From Bacteroidota bacterium (GTDB taxonomy: Bacteria > Bacteroidota > Bacteroidia > Bacteroidales > Bacteroidaceae), in contig JAEZKJ010000022.1 of assembly GCA_023415545.1 (NCBI GenBank), positions 62,001-126,000 of the forward strand: 64,000 nt of DNA, given 5' to 3'. Of this stretch, positions 28,047 through 37,091 are shown piece after piece. Position numbers and translations under genes: made by a program. Within the stretch, counting starts at the first letter, position 1. The number at the start of each line of letters is the position of its first letter. The notes under the pieces were generated by a model. The model ran no database searches and was not told the origin of the DNA. It saw nothing but the letters and a program-made list of their open reading frames with translations.

Positions 28047-28077
28047 TTTGATTTGAAAATATAAAATTGTACCTTTG
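28047..28077 (+). promoter_or_regulatory. Promoter of thyA-folA
   Basis: TTTG (28047-28050), 19 nt, TACCTTTG (28070-28077). It starts at the base after the preceding stop codon and excludes an upstream TTG start for thyA. Confidence 0.85.
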
Positions 28078-28101
28078 TCATATTACATAAAGACAGATAA
28101 C

Positions 28102-28896
28102 ATGAAACAATATCTTGATTTGCTTAATCGTATTATGACTGAGGGAGTGGAGAAGGAGGACCGCACAGGTACGGGAACTAAAAGTATTTTTGGTCACCAA
28201 ATGCGCTTCAACCTCGAAGATGGTTTCCCTTTAATTACCACAAAAAAACTTCATCTTAAATCAATAATTTACGAACTATTATGGTTCCTAAAAGGAGATA
28301 CCAATGTAAAATATCTTCAGGAAAATGGAGTTCGCATTTGGAATGAATGGGCTGATGAGAATGGCGATTTAGGTCATATTTACGGTTTTCAGTGGCGCTC
28401 GTGGCCCAATTATAAAGGTGGTTTCATTGACCAAATAAGCCGTGCTATTGATGATATTAAAAACAATCCTGATTCACGACGCATAATTGTTAGTGCATGG
28501 AATGTGGCAGATATTGAAAATATGAATCTTCCTCCATGTCATGCTTTTTTCCAATTTTATGTTGCTGATGGACGTCTTAGCCTTCAACTTTATCAAAGAA
28601 GTGCAGATACTTTCCTCGGTGTACCATTCAATATTGCATCATATGCACTTTTATTAATGATGGTAGCTCAAGTGACCGGTTTAAAAGCAGGAGATTTTGT
28701 TCATACTCTTGGTGATACTCATGTTTACAAGAATCATTATGAGCAAGTAAAATTACAGCTTACTCGTGAACCTCGCGCTCTTCCAAAAATGAAGATTAAT
28801 CCAGATGTTAAGAGTATCTTTGACTTTAAATTCGAGGATTTCGAACTTGTGGATTATAACCCTCACCCTCATATTCCAGGGGTAGTAGCTGTTTAA
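28102..28896 (+). CDS. thyA: Thymidylate synthase
   Basis: Methylates dUMP to dTMP using methylene-tetrahydrofolate. The longer frame from 28075 begins inside the -7 element, so the ATG at 28102 is chosen. It gives 264 residues with the catalytic Cys at 146 ([12 protein letters not shown]), exactly the E. coli size and position. Other signatures: DRTGTGT near 20-26, RRIIVSAWN, and [20 protein letters not shown]. Followed after 16 bp by folA, which regenerates the folate it oxidises. Confidence 0.98.
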   Translation: MKQYLDLLNRIMTEGVEKEDRTGTGTKSIFGHQMRFNLEDGFPLITTKKLHLKSIIYELLWFLKGDTNVKYLQENGVRIWNEWADENGDLGHIYGFQWRSWPNYKGGFIDQISRAIDDIKNNPDSRRIIVSAWNVADIENMNLPPCHAFFQFYVADGRLSLQLYQRSADTFLGVPFNIASYALLLMMVAQVTGLKAGDFVHTLGDTHVYKNHYEQVKLQLTREPRALPKMKINPDVKSIFDFKFEDFELVDYNPHPHIPGVVAV

Positions 28897-28912
28897 TATA
28901 TAATATATAAAT

Positions 28913-29404
28913 ATGTCAGATATCTCAATTATAGTAGCTATAGCCGATAATAATGCTATCGGCTATGCTAATAAACTTATATATTGGCTTCCCGATGATT
29001 TAAAGCGTTTCAAATCTCTTACCACAGGACATACTATAATTATGGGACGCCGTACATTTGAGTCTTTACCAAAAGGTGCTCTTCCTAATCGACGTAATAT
29101 TGTTTTATCAAGGGGCAATCACACCTTTCCGGGAGCCGAATGTTTTAACTCTTTAGAAGAGGCTTTAGTGTCATGTAATGATGATAAAGAGGTTTTCATA
29201 ATAGGAGGAGAGACTCTTTATAGAGAGGCTATTACCAAAGCAAATAAGCTTTATGTTACTCATGTTTTTGATACTCCTAAAGAGGCTGATGCTTTTTTCC
29301 CGGAGATAAAAAGTAATGAATGGGTAATAAAAAATAGGGAAGATCATCCTATTGATGAAAAGCATCCCTATTTATTTAGTTTTATAGATTACGAACGATA
29401 TTAA
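28913..29404 (+). CDS. folA: Dihydrofolate reductase
   Basis: 163 residues. Seen: IVAIADNNAIGY N-terminal strand, LPDDLKRFKSLTTG with the conserved acidic Asp, IMGRRTFESLP and IIGGETLYREA cofactor loops. Recycles the dihydrofolate made by ThyA. Co-transcribed with thyA; ends 5 bp from the convergent Lrp gene. Confidence 0.97.
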   Translation: MSDISIIVAIADNNAIGYANKLIYWLPDDLKRFKSLTTGHTIIMGRRTFESLPKGALPNRRNIVLSRGNHTFPGAECFNSLEEALVSCNDDKEVFIIGGETLYREAITKANKLYVTHVFDTPKEADAFFPEIKSNEWVIKNREDHPIDEKHPYLFSFIDYERY

Positions 29405-29409
29405 AAAAC

Positions 29410-29886
29410 TTACTCTTTCTCTTCCATATCCATTATTGCCATCTGTCGATTTATAGCTTCATGGAAAGAGATAATTGTTTCGGAGCGAGCCAAACCTAAT
29501 GGTTGTAGTTTGTCATGAATTACGCTTAAAAGGTGATGATTATTCTTAGCGTAGATTTTAATGAACATATCATATTGGCCGGTTGTGAAATGACATTCTA
29601 CAACTTCAGGAATCTTCTTTAAAGATTCTGTAACGGAATCAAATTGTTCAGGATCTTTAAGGTATAATCCTATATAAGCACAAGTTTCATAACCAATTTT
29701 TTCCGGATCCAATACAAATTGTGAACCTTTTATAATACCTAAATTGGTGAGTTTCTGTATTCTTTGGTGGATAGCAGCACCAGAAACATTACATGCTCTA
29801 GCAACCTCAAGAAAAGGTATGCGAGCATTGTCTGCAATAAGTTTTAATATTTGTTCGTCAAGGCTATCTAATTGATGGTGTCCCAT
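29410..29886 (-). CDS. Lrp/AsnC family transcriptional regulator
   Basis: 158 residues. N-terminal winged HTH (LDEQILKLIADNARIPF, then GAAIHQRIQKLTNLGII) and a C-terminal RAM ligand-binding domain (YIGLYLKDP, EVVECHFTTGQYDMFIK). Probably senses an amino acid; target genes unknown. Monocistronic. Confidence 0.93.
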   Translation of the reverse strand: MGHHQLDSLDEQILKLIADNARIPFLEVARACNVSGAAIHQRIQKLTNLGIIKGSQFVLDPEKIGYETCAYIGLYLKDPEQFDSVTESLKKIPEVVECHFTTGQYDMFIKIYAKNNHHLLSVIHDKLQPLGLARSETIISFHEAINRQMAIMDMEEKE

Positions 29887-29908
29887 TAAATAATTAATTT
29901 ATTTTTTA

Positions 29909-29916
29909 CAAATATA
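29909..29916 (-). promoter_or_regulatory. -7 element (TATATTTG) for the Lrp gene
   Basis: Minus-strand consensus match 23 bp before the start codon. Confidence 0.5.
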
Positions 29917-30117
29917 AATTTTTTATCTATTATAACGATAAAAAGATAACTTTTATTATTCTACAAGCTATGAACTAATATATAATTGCTTTTTCTAAAA
30001 TGAATTTGTGCTTATTTAGCTATATACTTAATCAATTATGACGAGTTTGTATGCTATAATTTTGTTTCTTAATTGTTATATTTACAAAATTGAAGAACAT
30101 TTTTTACTGATAATATT

Positions 30118-31764
30118 ATGAAAAGGAAGCATTTTTTGTTAGCGACATTATTTCTACTACTCACAACAGGTGCAAATGCTCAAGACTATAAGGTACTGAC
30201 TTCTGAGAAAAATGAAAAAATGCAGCAGGGAAAGTTTGAACCAACATGGGAATCTTTGCAACAATATAAAGTTCCTGAATGGTTTCGCAATGCCAAGTTT
30301 GGTATTTGGGCTCACTGGGGACCTCAATGTGTTGAAGGTTCGGGTGACTGGATGGCCCGTTCATTATATATGGAGGGCACACGCGAGTACAAACATCATG
30401 TTAAAAACTATGGTCATCCTTCGGAAGTAGGTTTTAAAGATATACTTCCTCTTTTTAAAGCAGAAAAATGGGATCCCGAAAAATTAGTCTCTTTTTATAA
30501 AAAAATAGGTGCACAATATTTCTTTGCTTTAGGTAATCATCATGATAACTTTGACTTATGGGATAGTAAATATCAAGAGTGGAACTCAAAGAATATTGGA
30601 CCCAAAAAGGATATTTTAGCCGGATGGGCTGAAGCGGCAAAGATAAATGGACTTCCATTTGGAATCAGTTTTCATGCTGACCACGCTTGGAGTTGGTATG
30701 AACCATCGCAACGATATGACCGTAATGGTCCTAAGGCCGGAGTACCTTATGATGGTAGTTTAACAAAAGAAGATGGTAAAGGTAAATGGTGGGAAGGCTA
30801 TGATCCTCAAAATCTTTATGCACAAAATCATCCTTTGAGTTATGGTAGTTGGGCCGATGGTATGATTCATAGACAATGGGCTTGGGGAAATGGAGTATGT
30901 ATTCCAACACAGGAATATGTATCAAACTTTTATGATCGCACTGTTGATGCTATTAATCGTTATAATCCTGATTTGATATATTTCGATGTTACCGGTGTTC
31001 CTTTCTATCCTATCAGTGATGCCGGGTTGAAGATTGCTGCACATTTTTATAATCATAATCTGCAGAGCAGAAAAGGTGACTTTAGCGCAGTTATGTTTGG
31101 TAAGATATTGACAGATGACCAACGAAAAGCTTTGGTTTGGGATGTTGAGAGAGGATCGCCAAATAAAATTTATGAAGAACCTTGGCAAACTTGTTCTTGT
31201 TTAGGAGGATGGCATTATGATACAAGATATGCTGAGAATGGATGGTACAAAAGTGCATCGGATGTTGCCAAGTTGTTAGTTGATGTTGTTAGTAAGAATG
31301 GTAATCTGTTGTTAAGTGTTCCTTTGAGGGCTGATGGAACATTTGATGAAAAGGAAGAGGCTATTCTTAATGAGTTTGGCGATTGGATGAACATTAATAA
31401 AGAGGCTATTTATGATACTCGTCCTTGGAAAGTTTTTGGAGAGGGTCCTATTGCAAATTCAGATATTAAGTTAAATGCTCAGGGCTTCAATGAAGGCTCA
31501 TATACAAAAGCTACAGCTGAAGAAATACGCTTTACTCAAACAAAAAAATATCTATATGCCACTGTATTAGCTTGGCCTGAATCAAAACAGGTATTCATCA
31601 AGTCATTAGCTAAAGATAGTGAACTATATAGTGGCAAAATAGGTAGCGTAGAACTTTTGGGCTATGGAAAGGTTAAATTCAGTAGAACTGCTGAAGGTTT
31701 AGTTATTCAATTACCTGAAAAGCAGCTAAATAAAATAGCACCTGTATTAAAAATTAAAAAATAG
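30118..31764 (+). CDS. Alpha-L-fucosidase, GH29
   Basis: 548 residues with a signal peptide ending NAQ. It removes terminal L-fucose from glycans by a retaining mechanism. GH29 features: WFRNAKFGIWAHWGP at about 55-69, GNHHDNFDLWDSKY (family HHDGF motif with Asn for Gly), and PDLIYFD with the likely nucleophile Asp290. A C-terminal beta-sandwich follows (about 450-548) with the NGNLLLSVP segment before it. First gene of a three-gene operon with an M64 peptidase (4-bp gap) and an acetyltransferase. The combination suggests attack on fucosylated host glycoproteins (inference). Confidence 0.9.
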   Translation: MKRKHFLLATLFLLLTTGANAQDYKVLTSEKNEKMQQGKFEPTWESLQQYKVPEWFRNAKFGIWAHWGPQCVEGSGDWMARSLYMEGTREYKHHVKNYGHPSEVGFKDILPLFKAEKWDPEKLVSFYKKIGAQYFFALGNHHDNFDLWDSKYQEWNSKNIGPKKDILAGWAEAAKINGLPFGISFHADHAWSWYEPSQRYDRNGPKAGVPYDGSLTKEDGKGKWWEGYDPQNLYAQNHPLSYGSWADGMIHRQWAWGNGVCIPTQEYVSNFYDRTVDAINRYNPDLIYFDVTGVPFYPISDAGLKIAAHFYNHNLQSRKGDFSAVMFGKILTDDQRKALVWDVERGSPNKIYEEPWQTCSCLGGWHYDTRYAENGWYKSASDVAKLLVDVVSKNGNLLLSVPLRADGTFDEKEEAILNEFGDWMNINKEAIYDTRPWKVFGEGPIANSDIKLNAQGFNEGSYTKATAEEIRFTQTKKYLYATVLAWPESKQVFIKSLAKDSELYSGKIGSVELLGYGKVKFSRTAEGLVIQLPEKQLNKIAPVLKIKK

Positions 31765-31767
31765 ATA

Positions 31768-33006
31768 ATGAAACATTTAATCTTTTCAATATTCATAATT
31801 CTTTCTGCTGTATCTTATGCTCAGGATTTTGATACTTTTTTCAATGATAAGAGTTTAAGAGTAGACTATATTTTTGCAGGTGATGCTACTCGACAAGAGA
31901 TTTATCTTGATAAACTTTCATCAAGTGATAAATGGGCCGGTAGAAGAAAAAATCTTTCGAAAGTACCTCTAAAAGGTAATGGTGATATTACTGTAATCGA
32001 TAAGGTTAGTGGTGATACTATATATCGTACATCCTTTTCAACTCTTTTTCAAGAGTGGATATGTGAGCCTGAGGCATTAAAAGTTAAACGCTCATACGAG
32101 AATAGTTTTATGCTTCCTTTCCCAAAAAAAGAGTGCATTGTTAATGTGCGTCTTTTTGACAAATATCATAAAACAGTGGCTGAATTAAGTCATGAAGTAA
32201 ACCCAAATGATATATTGATAAAGAATAATAATGTTAATACATCTCATCCTTTTAAATATATATTACAGAGTGGAACAAGTGATAAGTGTATTGATGTTGC
32301 TATCCTAGCCGAAGGTTACACGAATGATGAGATGGAACTTTTCTATAAAGATGCTCAAATTGCTACCGATGCAATTTTTAGTCACGAGCCATTCAAGAGA
32401 TATAAAGATAGATTCAATGTTGTTGCTGTTGCCTCTCCATCTGTTGATATCGGTGTATCTATTCCAGGAAAAGGTGTATGGAAAAATTGTGCTTTTGATT
32501 CCCATTTCAATACATTTTACTCGGACAGATATCTTACAACTAGTAGTGTAAAGAAGATTAATGATGCTCTTTCGGGGATACAATATGAACACATAATAAT
32601 TTTAGCCAATACTGATACATATGGTGGAGGCGGTATTTATAATGCCTATACATTGACTACTGCTCATCACCCTATGTTCCGTCCTGTTGTGGTTCATGAG
32701 TTCGGACATAGCTTTGCAGGTTTAGCAGACGAGTATGCTTATGATGAATCACCTTCACCAATATATCCATATACTGTTGAACCATGGGAAGAGAATATCA
32801 CAACAAAAGTTGACTTTGGTAAAAAATGGAAAGATATGCTCGATGCTAAAGTTGAGGGAGTAGGTATGTTCGAAGGTGCCGGTTATACAAAAAAAGGTAT
32901 TTATAGATCAGCCGATGAGTGTAGAATGAAGATTAATGAAACAGATGGGTTTTGTACTGTTTGTCAGCGTGCTATTGAACGATTAATAAAATTTTATACG
33001 GAATGA
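31768..33006 (+). CDS. M64 (IgA-type) metallopeptidase
   Basis: 412 residues with a signal peptide ending SYAQ. The N-terminal beta-sandwich domain (about 20-150) precedes the catalytic domain. Zinc motif HEFGHSFAGLAD gives HExxHxxxGxxD with His310, Glu311, His314 and Asp321. Family M64 is named for an IgA-cleaving clostridial enzyme; substrates in Bacteroidales are mostly unknown. The ATGA overlap with the next gene indicates translational coupling. Confidence 0.9.
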   Translation: MKHLIFSIFIILSAVSYAQDFDTFFNDKSLRVDYIFAGDATRQEIYLDKLSSSDKWAGRRKNLSKVPLKGNGDITVIDKVSGDTIYRTSFSTLFQEWICEPEALKVKRSYENSFMLPFPKKECIVNVRLFDKYHKTVAELSHEVNPNDILIKNNNVNTSHPFKYILQSGTSDKCIDVAILAEGYTNDEMELFYKDAQIATDAIFSHEPFKRYKDRFNVVAVASPSVDIGVSIPGKGVWKNCAFDSHFNTFYSDRYLTTSSVKKINDALSGIQYEHIIILANTDTYGGGGIYNAYTLTTAHHPMFRPVVVHEFGHSFAGLADEYAYDESPSPIYPYTVEPWEENITTKVDFGKKWKDMLDAKVEGVGMFEGAGYTKKGIYRSADECRMKINETDGFCTVCQRAIERLIKFYTE

Positions 33007-33542
33007 TTGATATAAAGAGGATTTATAGTAATGATGATAATTACAGCTTTGTTGAAAAGCTATTGGAATCATCTTTCCCAATAGATGAGAGGAGAGATAA
33101 TGACCTTCAAAAGGCTTATACTGATGAAAAAAGTAATTTCAACGTTAATGTAATACTCTTGGATGGTAATATTGTAGGGCTTATAAACTATTGGGATTTA
33201 GGTGAAGTATATTATATTGAACATTTTGCTATTGATCCTCTTTTAAGAGGTAATGGCATTGGTGAACAAACATTGAAAAGAATAAAAAGTATACTATCTA
33301 ATAAACCAATAATTTTAGAAGCTGAGACTCCAATTGATGAGATGCAAAAAAGGAGAATCAATTTTTATAGTCGAAACGAATTCCAATTATATGATATAGA
33401 ATATAAACAGCCACCATACAGAAAGGATGGTGGCTGCATTGATATGAATATTTTAACTTATAACTGGTGCTCAAAACTCGATATTAATCAAATTATAAAT
33501 GAGCTATATCGCCAGGTTTACAACTATACTAAAGTTTTTTGA
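33003..33542 (+). CDS. GNAT family N-acetyltransferase
   Basis: 179 residues. The acetyl-CoA pyrophosphate loop is LLRGNGIGEQTL (about 81-92), preceded by the beta4 strand YYIEHFAIDP. Substrate unknown. It overlaps the M64 gene by 4 nt (ATGA) and the convergent MATE gene by 14 bp, so no terminator separates the two operons. A perfect 10-bp hairpin lies inside its 3' third (33408-33436). Confidence 0.88.
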   Translation: MIDIKRIYSNDDNYSFVEKLLESSFPIDERRDNDLQKAYTDEKSNFNVNVILLDGNIVGLINYWDLGEVYYIEHFAIDPLLRGNGIGEQTLKRIKSILSNKPIILEAETPIDEMQKRRINFYSRNEFQLYDIEYKQPPYRKDGGCIDMNILTYNWCSKLDINQIINELYRQVYNYTKVF

Positions 33543-34869
33543 CGCTCTTTTTAAAGCGTAAGTAGTACATAATACCTGCGCTAGTTAGTCCGAATGGGAA
33601 CGCCATCCAAATTCCAACAAGGCCCCAGTTTAGTACAAATGCGAAGAAATATCCTGCCGGAAGTGAAATGATAAAGTATGCAATGAATGCATAAACCATA
33701 ATAGGTTTTACATCGGCTATACCTCTTAGTGCATTGGCATAGTTGCATTGTAGGGCATCACCAAACTGATATATAAGCAAAGGTATTACAAGTACAGCAA
33801 CAAGTAAACCAACTTCAGCATTATCTGTGAAGAGTGCTCCAATACTATATCTGAATATAAAAATTGGAATACATACAGCAAAGGCAAGGAAAAGAATTAG
33901 ATGAAAACCTGCAACTGATGTATTTTTCACTGCATTTATATCATGCTGTCCATTAAAGTTACTTACACGTATAGCAACAGCAGCTCCCATACCATAATAT
34001 ACCATAAAACAAAGTTGTGATACAGTAAGCATAATTTGGTGTGCAGCGAGTGCCATAGTGCCTATCCAACCAACCATAATAGTACTAAGGCTGAATGATG
34101 CAGCTTCCATTCCCATCTGCATAGCAATAGGTAACCCAAGACGATTTAGTAAAAGCAGGTCTTTTTTATTTATAAAGCTCTTTCTGAAGCCTTCACGATA
34201 TTTTTGATATCTTTTTGCTGTAAAGAATATAAATGTAAATACAATTACCATCACAATTCGTGATATAAGAGTAGATATTCCTGCTCCAATAAGCCCTAGT
34301 TCCGGGAATCCAAACTTACCATAAATCAATAAGTAGTTTCCTAATATATTAAGAGCATTACCTCCAAGAAGTATCCACATAGATACATTTGTATCTGTTA
34401 TACCATCGGCAAACTGTTTGAAACCATTAAATATCAGTACAAATATCAGTGATATAAGCAGTACAATAAAATATGGCTTAATATATGGGATAAGTTCATC
34501 CGGTTGTCCCATATTGCCAATATTAATGTATACAATCCACATAATAAATGTCAATATTATGGCCAATAAAGTGTTAGCAAAGAGACTATTTTTTAGACTC
34601 TTTCCTACTTCTGCAACATCTCCTTTACCAAAGAAATTACCAACAATAGGGGTTAAACCATACGAGAACCCCATGGCAAAAATAATAGTAAGGTTAAATA
34701 GGTTGTTTACAAAACTAGAAGCTGCTAGTTCTGTAGTACTGTGTTGTCCAATCATAATTGTATCGGCAAAACCAAGAACAATCATGCCTATCTGTCCTAC
34801 TATAATTGGAAAACCAACAGCAAAAAGGGATTTATAATAATTTGAATATTTTTTATATAATGATCTCAT
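33529..34869 (-). CDS. MATE family efflux transporter
   Basis: 446 residues with about 12 membrane helices in two homologous halves. It carries out proton- or sodium-coupled export of small cations or drugs. The N terminus VGFPIIVGQIGMIVLGFADTIMIGQHST has the usual arrangement, quoted here in parts: VGFPIIVGQIG and GFADTIMIG. The start codon overlaps the M16 stop by 4 nt. Last gene of a cyclophilin-M16-MATE operon. Confidence 0.92.
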   Translation of the reverse strand: MRSLYKKYSNYYKSLFAVGFPIIVGQIGMIVLGFADTIMIGQHSTTELAASSFVNNLFNLTIIFAMGFSYGLTPIVGNFFGKGDVAEVGKSLKNSLFANTLLAIILTFIMWIVYINIGNMGQPDELIPYIKPYFIVLLISLIFVLIFNGFKQFADGITDTNVSMWILLGGNALNILGNYLLIYGKFGFPELGLIGAGISTLISRIVMVIVFTFIFFTAKRYQKYREGFRKSFINKKDLLLLNRLGLPIAMQMGMEAASFSLSTIMVGWIGTMALAAHQIMLTVSQLCFMVYYGMGAAVAIRVSNFNGQHDINAVKNTSVAGFHLILFLAFAVCIPIFIFRYSIGALFTDNAEVGLLVAVLVIPLLIYQFGDALQCNYANALRGIADVKPIMVYAFIAYFIISLPAGYFFAFVLNWGLVGIWMAFPFGLTSAGIMYYLRFKKSVKKL

Positions 34870-36104
34870 TTTATAGCTTTATAATAAAGTATAGAACAAT
34901 TAATTGATGTAAATGCTTTTTTAGCCACACTCAGAATATGGTTCGAATCAACCGAGCGATATTTTTCAACCTCTTTATTGATATCTTCTGCATCACCCAA
35001 AAGTTCAAACATAGCAAGATTAGTTGCTACATTAAGATAATTCATATTATTGAAAATTTGTTCACTCTCATACTTATTCTTTACCTTCTCAAGTTCGTCA
35101 GGGGAAACCTCTTCATTCTTAATTATTTCTAATTCCTCCCAAATAGCTTTTTCCGCCTCTTCCAAAGAGATACCTTTCACAGGTTTTCCCGAAATATGAA
35201 ACAAACCTTCATCTATACTTCCTGATATATAAGCATCGATGTTATTAAATAACTTTTTCTTTTGAACAAGATTTTTAATAAATCGACTTGAACGTCCGTT
35301 ACTTAATAAATCGCTCAAAATATCGAAAGCATAATAATCTTTATCTTTTCTATCACTCATATGAAATGCCATGTATATAGCATCAACAGGAACATTTCGC
35401 TCAACGAATTCCCTTCTCTGCTGAGTCTGCACAGGCTCTTTTGGAAGGTTACGTTCGGTGATATCTCTTCTTGGAATAGAACCAAACCATTTCTCGGCCA
35501 GTGCTATAGTCTCTTCAAATGAGATGTTTCCTGTTACTGCTAAAATAGCATTATTCGGAGCATAGTGACTGAAAAAGAATGAACGTACATCGTTCATTGT
35601 TGCGTTAGCTATATGGCTAATCTCTTTACCTATAGTAGGCCATTTGTATGGGTGTACTTTATAGGCCATATCTCGAATGATATGTGAAATATCACCATAA
35701 GGTTGGTTTAGGTTTCTTTGCTTGAACTCTTCAATAACAACCTGACGTTGTACTTCAAGACTTTTATCATTGAAGTCCAATGAGAGCATACGGTCACTCT
35801 CAAGCCAGAACCCTGTCTCAACATTTTGACGAGGTAAGGTTATATAATAATTTGTTATATCATTGTTTGTCCAAGCATTATTTTCACCTCCTGCATTCTG
35901 AACATGAGTGTCATAATCAGGTATATTTACAGAACCTCCAAACATAAGATGTTCGAAAAGATGTGCAAAACCAGTATGCTCTTCATCTTCATCCTTTGCG
36001 CCTACATTATACAGAATATTTATGGCAACCATTTGAGTTGTCTTTATCTCTGAATGTACTATGCGTAGGCCATTGTCAAGAGTATGTTTATTTACTTGTA
36101 TCAT
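34866..36104 (-). CDS. M16 family zinc peptidase (insulinase-like)
   Basis: 412 residues without a signal peptide. The inverted zinc motif HLFEH gives His48, Glu51 and His52; the distal ligand Glu lies in the VIEEFKQRN region near residue 125. The second half is the inactive M16 domain found in single-subunit pairs. Bacteroidetes members are usually processing peptidases of unknown substrate. ATGA overlaps with both neighbours couple its translation. Confidence 0.92.
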   Translation of the reverse strand: MIQVNKHTLDNGLRIVHSEIKTTQMVAINILYNVGAKDEDEEHTGFAHLFEHLMFGGSVNIPDYDTHVQNAGGENNAWTNNDITNYYITLPRQNVETGFWLESDRMLSLDFNDKSLEVQRQVVIEEFKQRNLNQPYGDISHIIRDMAYKVHPYKWPTIGKEISHIANATMNDVRSFFFSHYAPNNAILAVTGNISFEETIALAEKWFGSIPRRDITERNLPKEPVQTQQRREFVERNVPVDAIYMAFHMSDRKDKDYYAFDILSDLLSNGRSSRFIKNLVQKKKLFNNIDAYISGSIDEGLFHISGKPVKGISLEEAEKAIWEELEIIKNEEVSPDELEKVKNKYESEQIFNNMNYLNVATNLAMFELLGDAEDINKEVEKYRSVDSNHILSVAKKAFTSINCSILYYKAIK

Positions 36105-36946
36105 TCTACAACAGTTGCTTTCAATATACGGATATCATTAACAGGACGGTCTGCTCTTCCGGTTTTGCTCTTCTCAATATTTTCGATAGTTTCCATACCA
36201 TCTACAATCTCACCAAAAACAGTATATGCTCCATCAAGATGAGGAGTTCCACCAATAGTAGAGTAAGCTGTTAATTGTTTTTTTGTAAACTTAAATGGTT
36301 CTTGTTCTCTAGCCATCTTATGAGCTTGAACTTCTAAAGTATCCTGAAGTTCCAAAAGTCCTGCATTATCACCGGCTTTTCTCATCTTGTAAATCTCTTT
36401 CATATGTTTGTGGACAAGAGTATTGAAAATGCCCTCTTCACGTTGCTCATTGATCTGGCTTTCCATATCAAGCAATCTAGCTTCAGTGTATTTCTTACCT
36501 GTTACGATATAGAATTGACATCCTGATGAGGCTTTTTCAGGATTAACTTCATCACCTTGACGTGCTGCTGCCAATGCACCTCTTTTGTGAATTAAATCTT
36601 TATTAAACTCAGCTGGAATAGTGTAACCAACATCACCGGCACCTAAAGTTGCAGTATCGGATGCAGTTTTACTATTTGGATCACCTGCTTGAACCATAAA
36701 TTGTTTTATAACACGATGGAAAAGAGTGCTATCATACATTCCCTCCTTTACCAGTTTAATAAAATTCTCCTTATGCTTAGGAGTTTCATTATAAAGTGCT
36801 ACAGTAAAGTTACCAACATTTGTCTCGAACTTTACAATGGTTTGTTTTTCTGAACTCATATATTTTGATTTATTTTTGCTACCGGCACCACATGCTGTTA
36901 AAGTAGCAATTATTAAACTTATTATTATAAATTTGTTTGATTTCAT
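36101..36946 (-). CDS. Cyclophilin-type peptidyl-prolyl isomerase, predicted lipoprotein
   Basis: 281 residues. Lipobox LTAC (Cys19), so predicted to be envelope-anchored and to help folding of secreted proteins. Cyclophilin core: FHRVIKQFMVQAGDP (active-site Arg and Phe), GALAAARQGDEVNPEKASSGCQF in the family position (quoted in parts: ALAAARQ, SSGCQFYI), then after an insertion of about 65 charged residues (about 150-215) the last strands GAYTVFGEIVDGME. First gene of the operon. Confidence 0.93.
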   Translation of the reverse strand: MKSNKFIIISLIIATLTACGAGSKNKSKYMSSEKQTIVKFETNVGNFTVALYNETPKHKENFIKLVKEGMYDSTLFHRVIKQFMVQAGDPNSKTASDTATLGAGDVGYTIPAEFNKDLIHKRGALAAARQGDEVNPEKASSGCQFYIVTGKKYTEARLLDMESQINEQREEGIFNTLVHKHMKEIYKMRKAGDNAGLLELQDTLEVQAHKMAREQEPFKFTKKQLTAYSTIGGTPHLDGAYTVFGEIVDGMETIENIEKSKTGRADRPVNDIRILKATVVE

Positions 36947-36966
36947 AGCTTATGAATTTAAGGATA

Positions 36967-36997
36967 CAAAAATACTAATTAATAGTTTAATAACAAT
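36967..36997 (-). promoter_or_regulatory. Promoter of the cyclophilin-M16-MATE operon
   Basis: Minus strand: ATTG (36994-36997), 19 nt, TATTTTTG (36967-36974), 20 bp before the start. Confidence 0.65.
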
Positions 36998-37062
36998 TAC
37001 GTAATGTTAGAGTTATGAAAAGAAAACTTATAAACATTCAACTATGTGTTCCCTATTTTGTT

Positions 37063-37070
37063 TACATTTG
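37063..37070 (+). promoter_or_regulatory. -7 element (TACATTTG) for tamB-tamL
   Basis: Consensus match 21 bp before the tamB ATG; no clear TTTG at 19-21 nt upstream. Confidence 0.5.
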
Positions 37071-37091
37071 CATAAATGATTATCTGACATA

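Noticed and set aside
34418..34837. 139-codon plus-strand ORF opposite the MATE gene
   Set aside because: Antisense of membrane helices, which often gives long open frames; no independent support.
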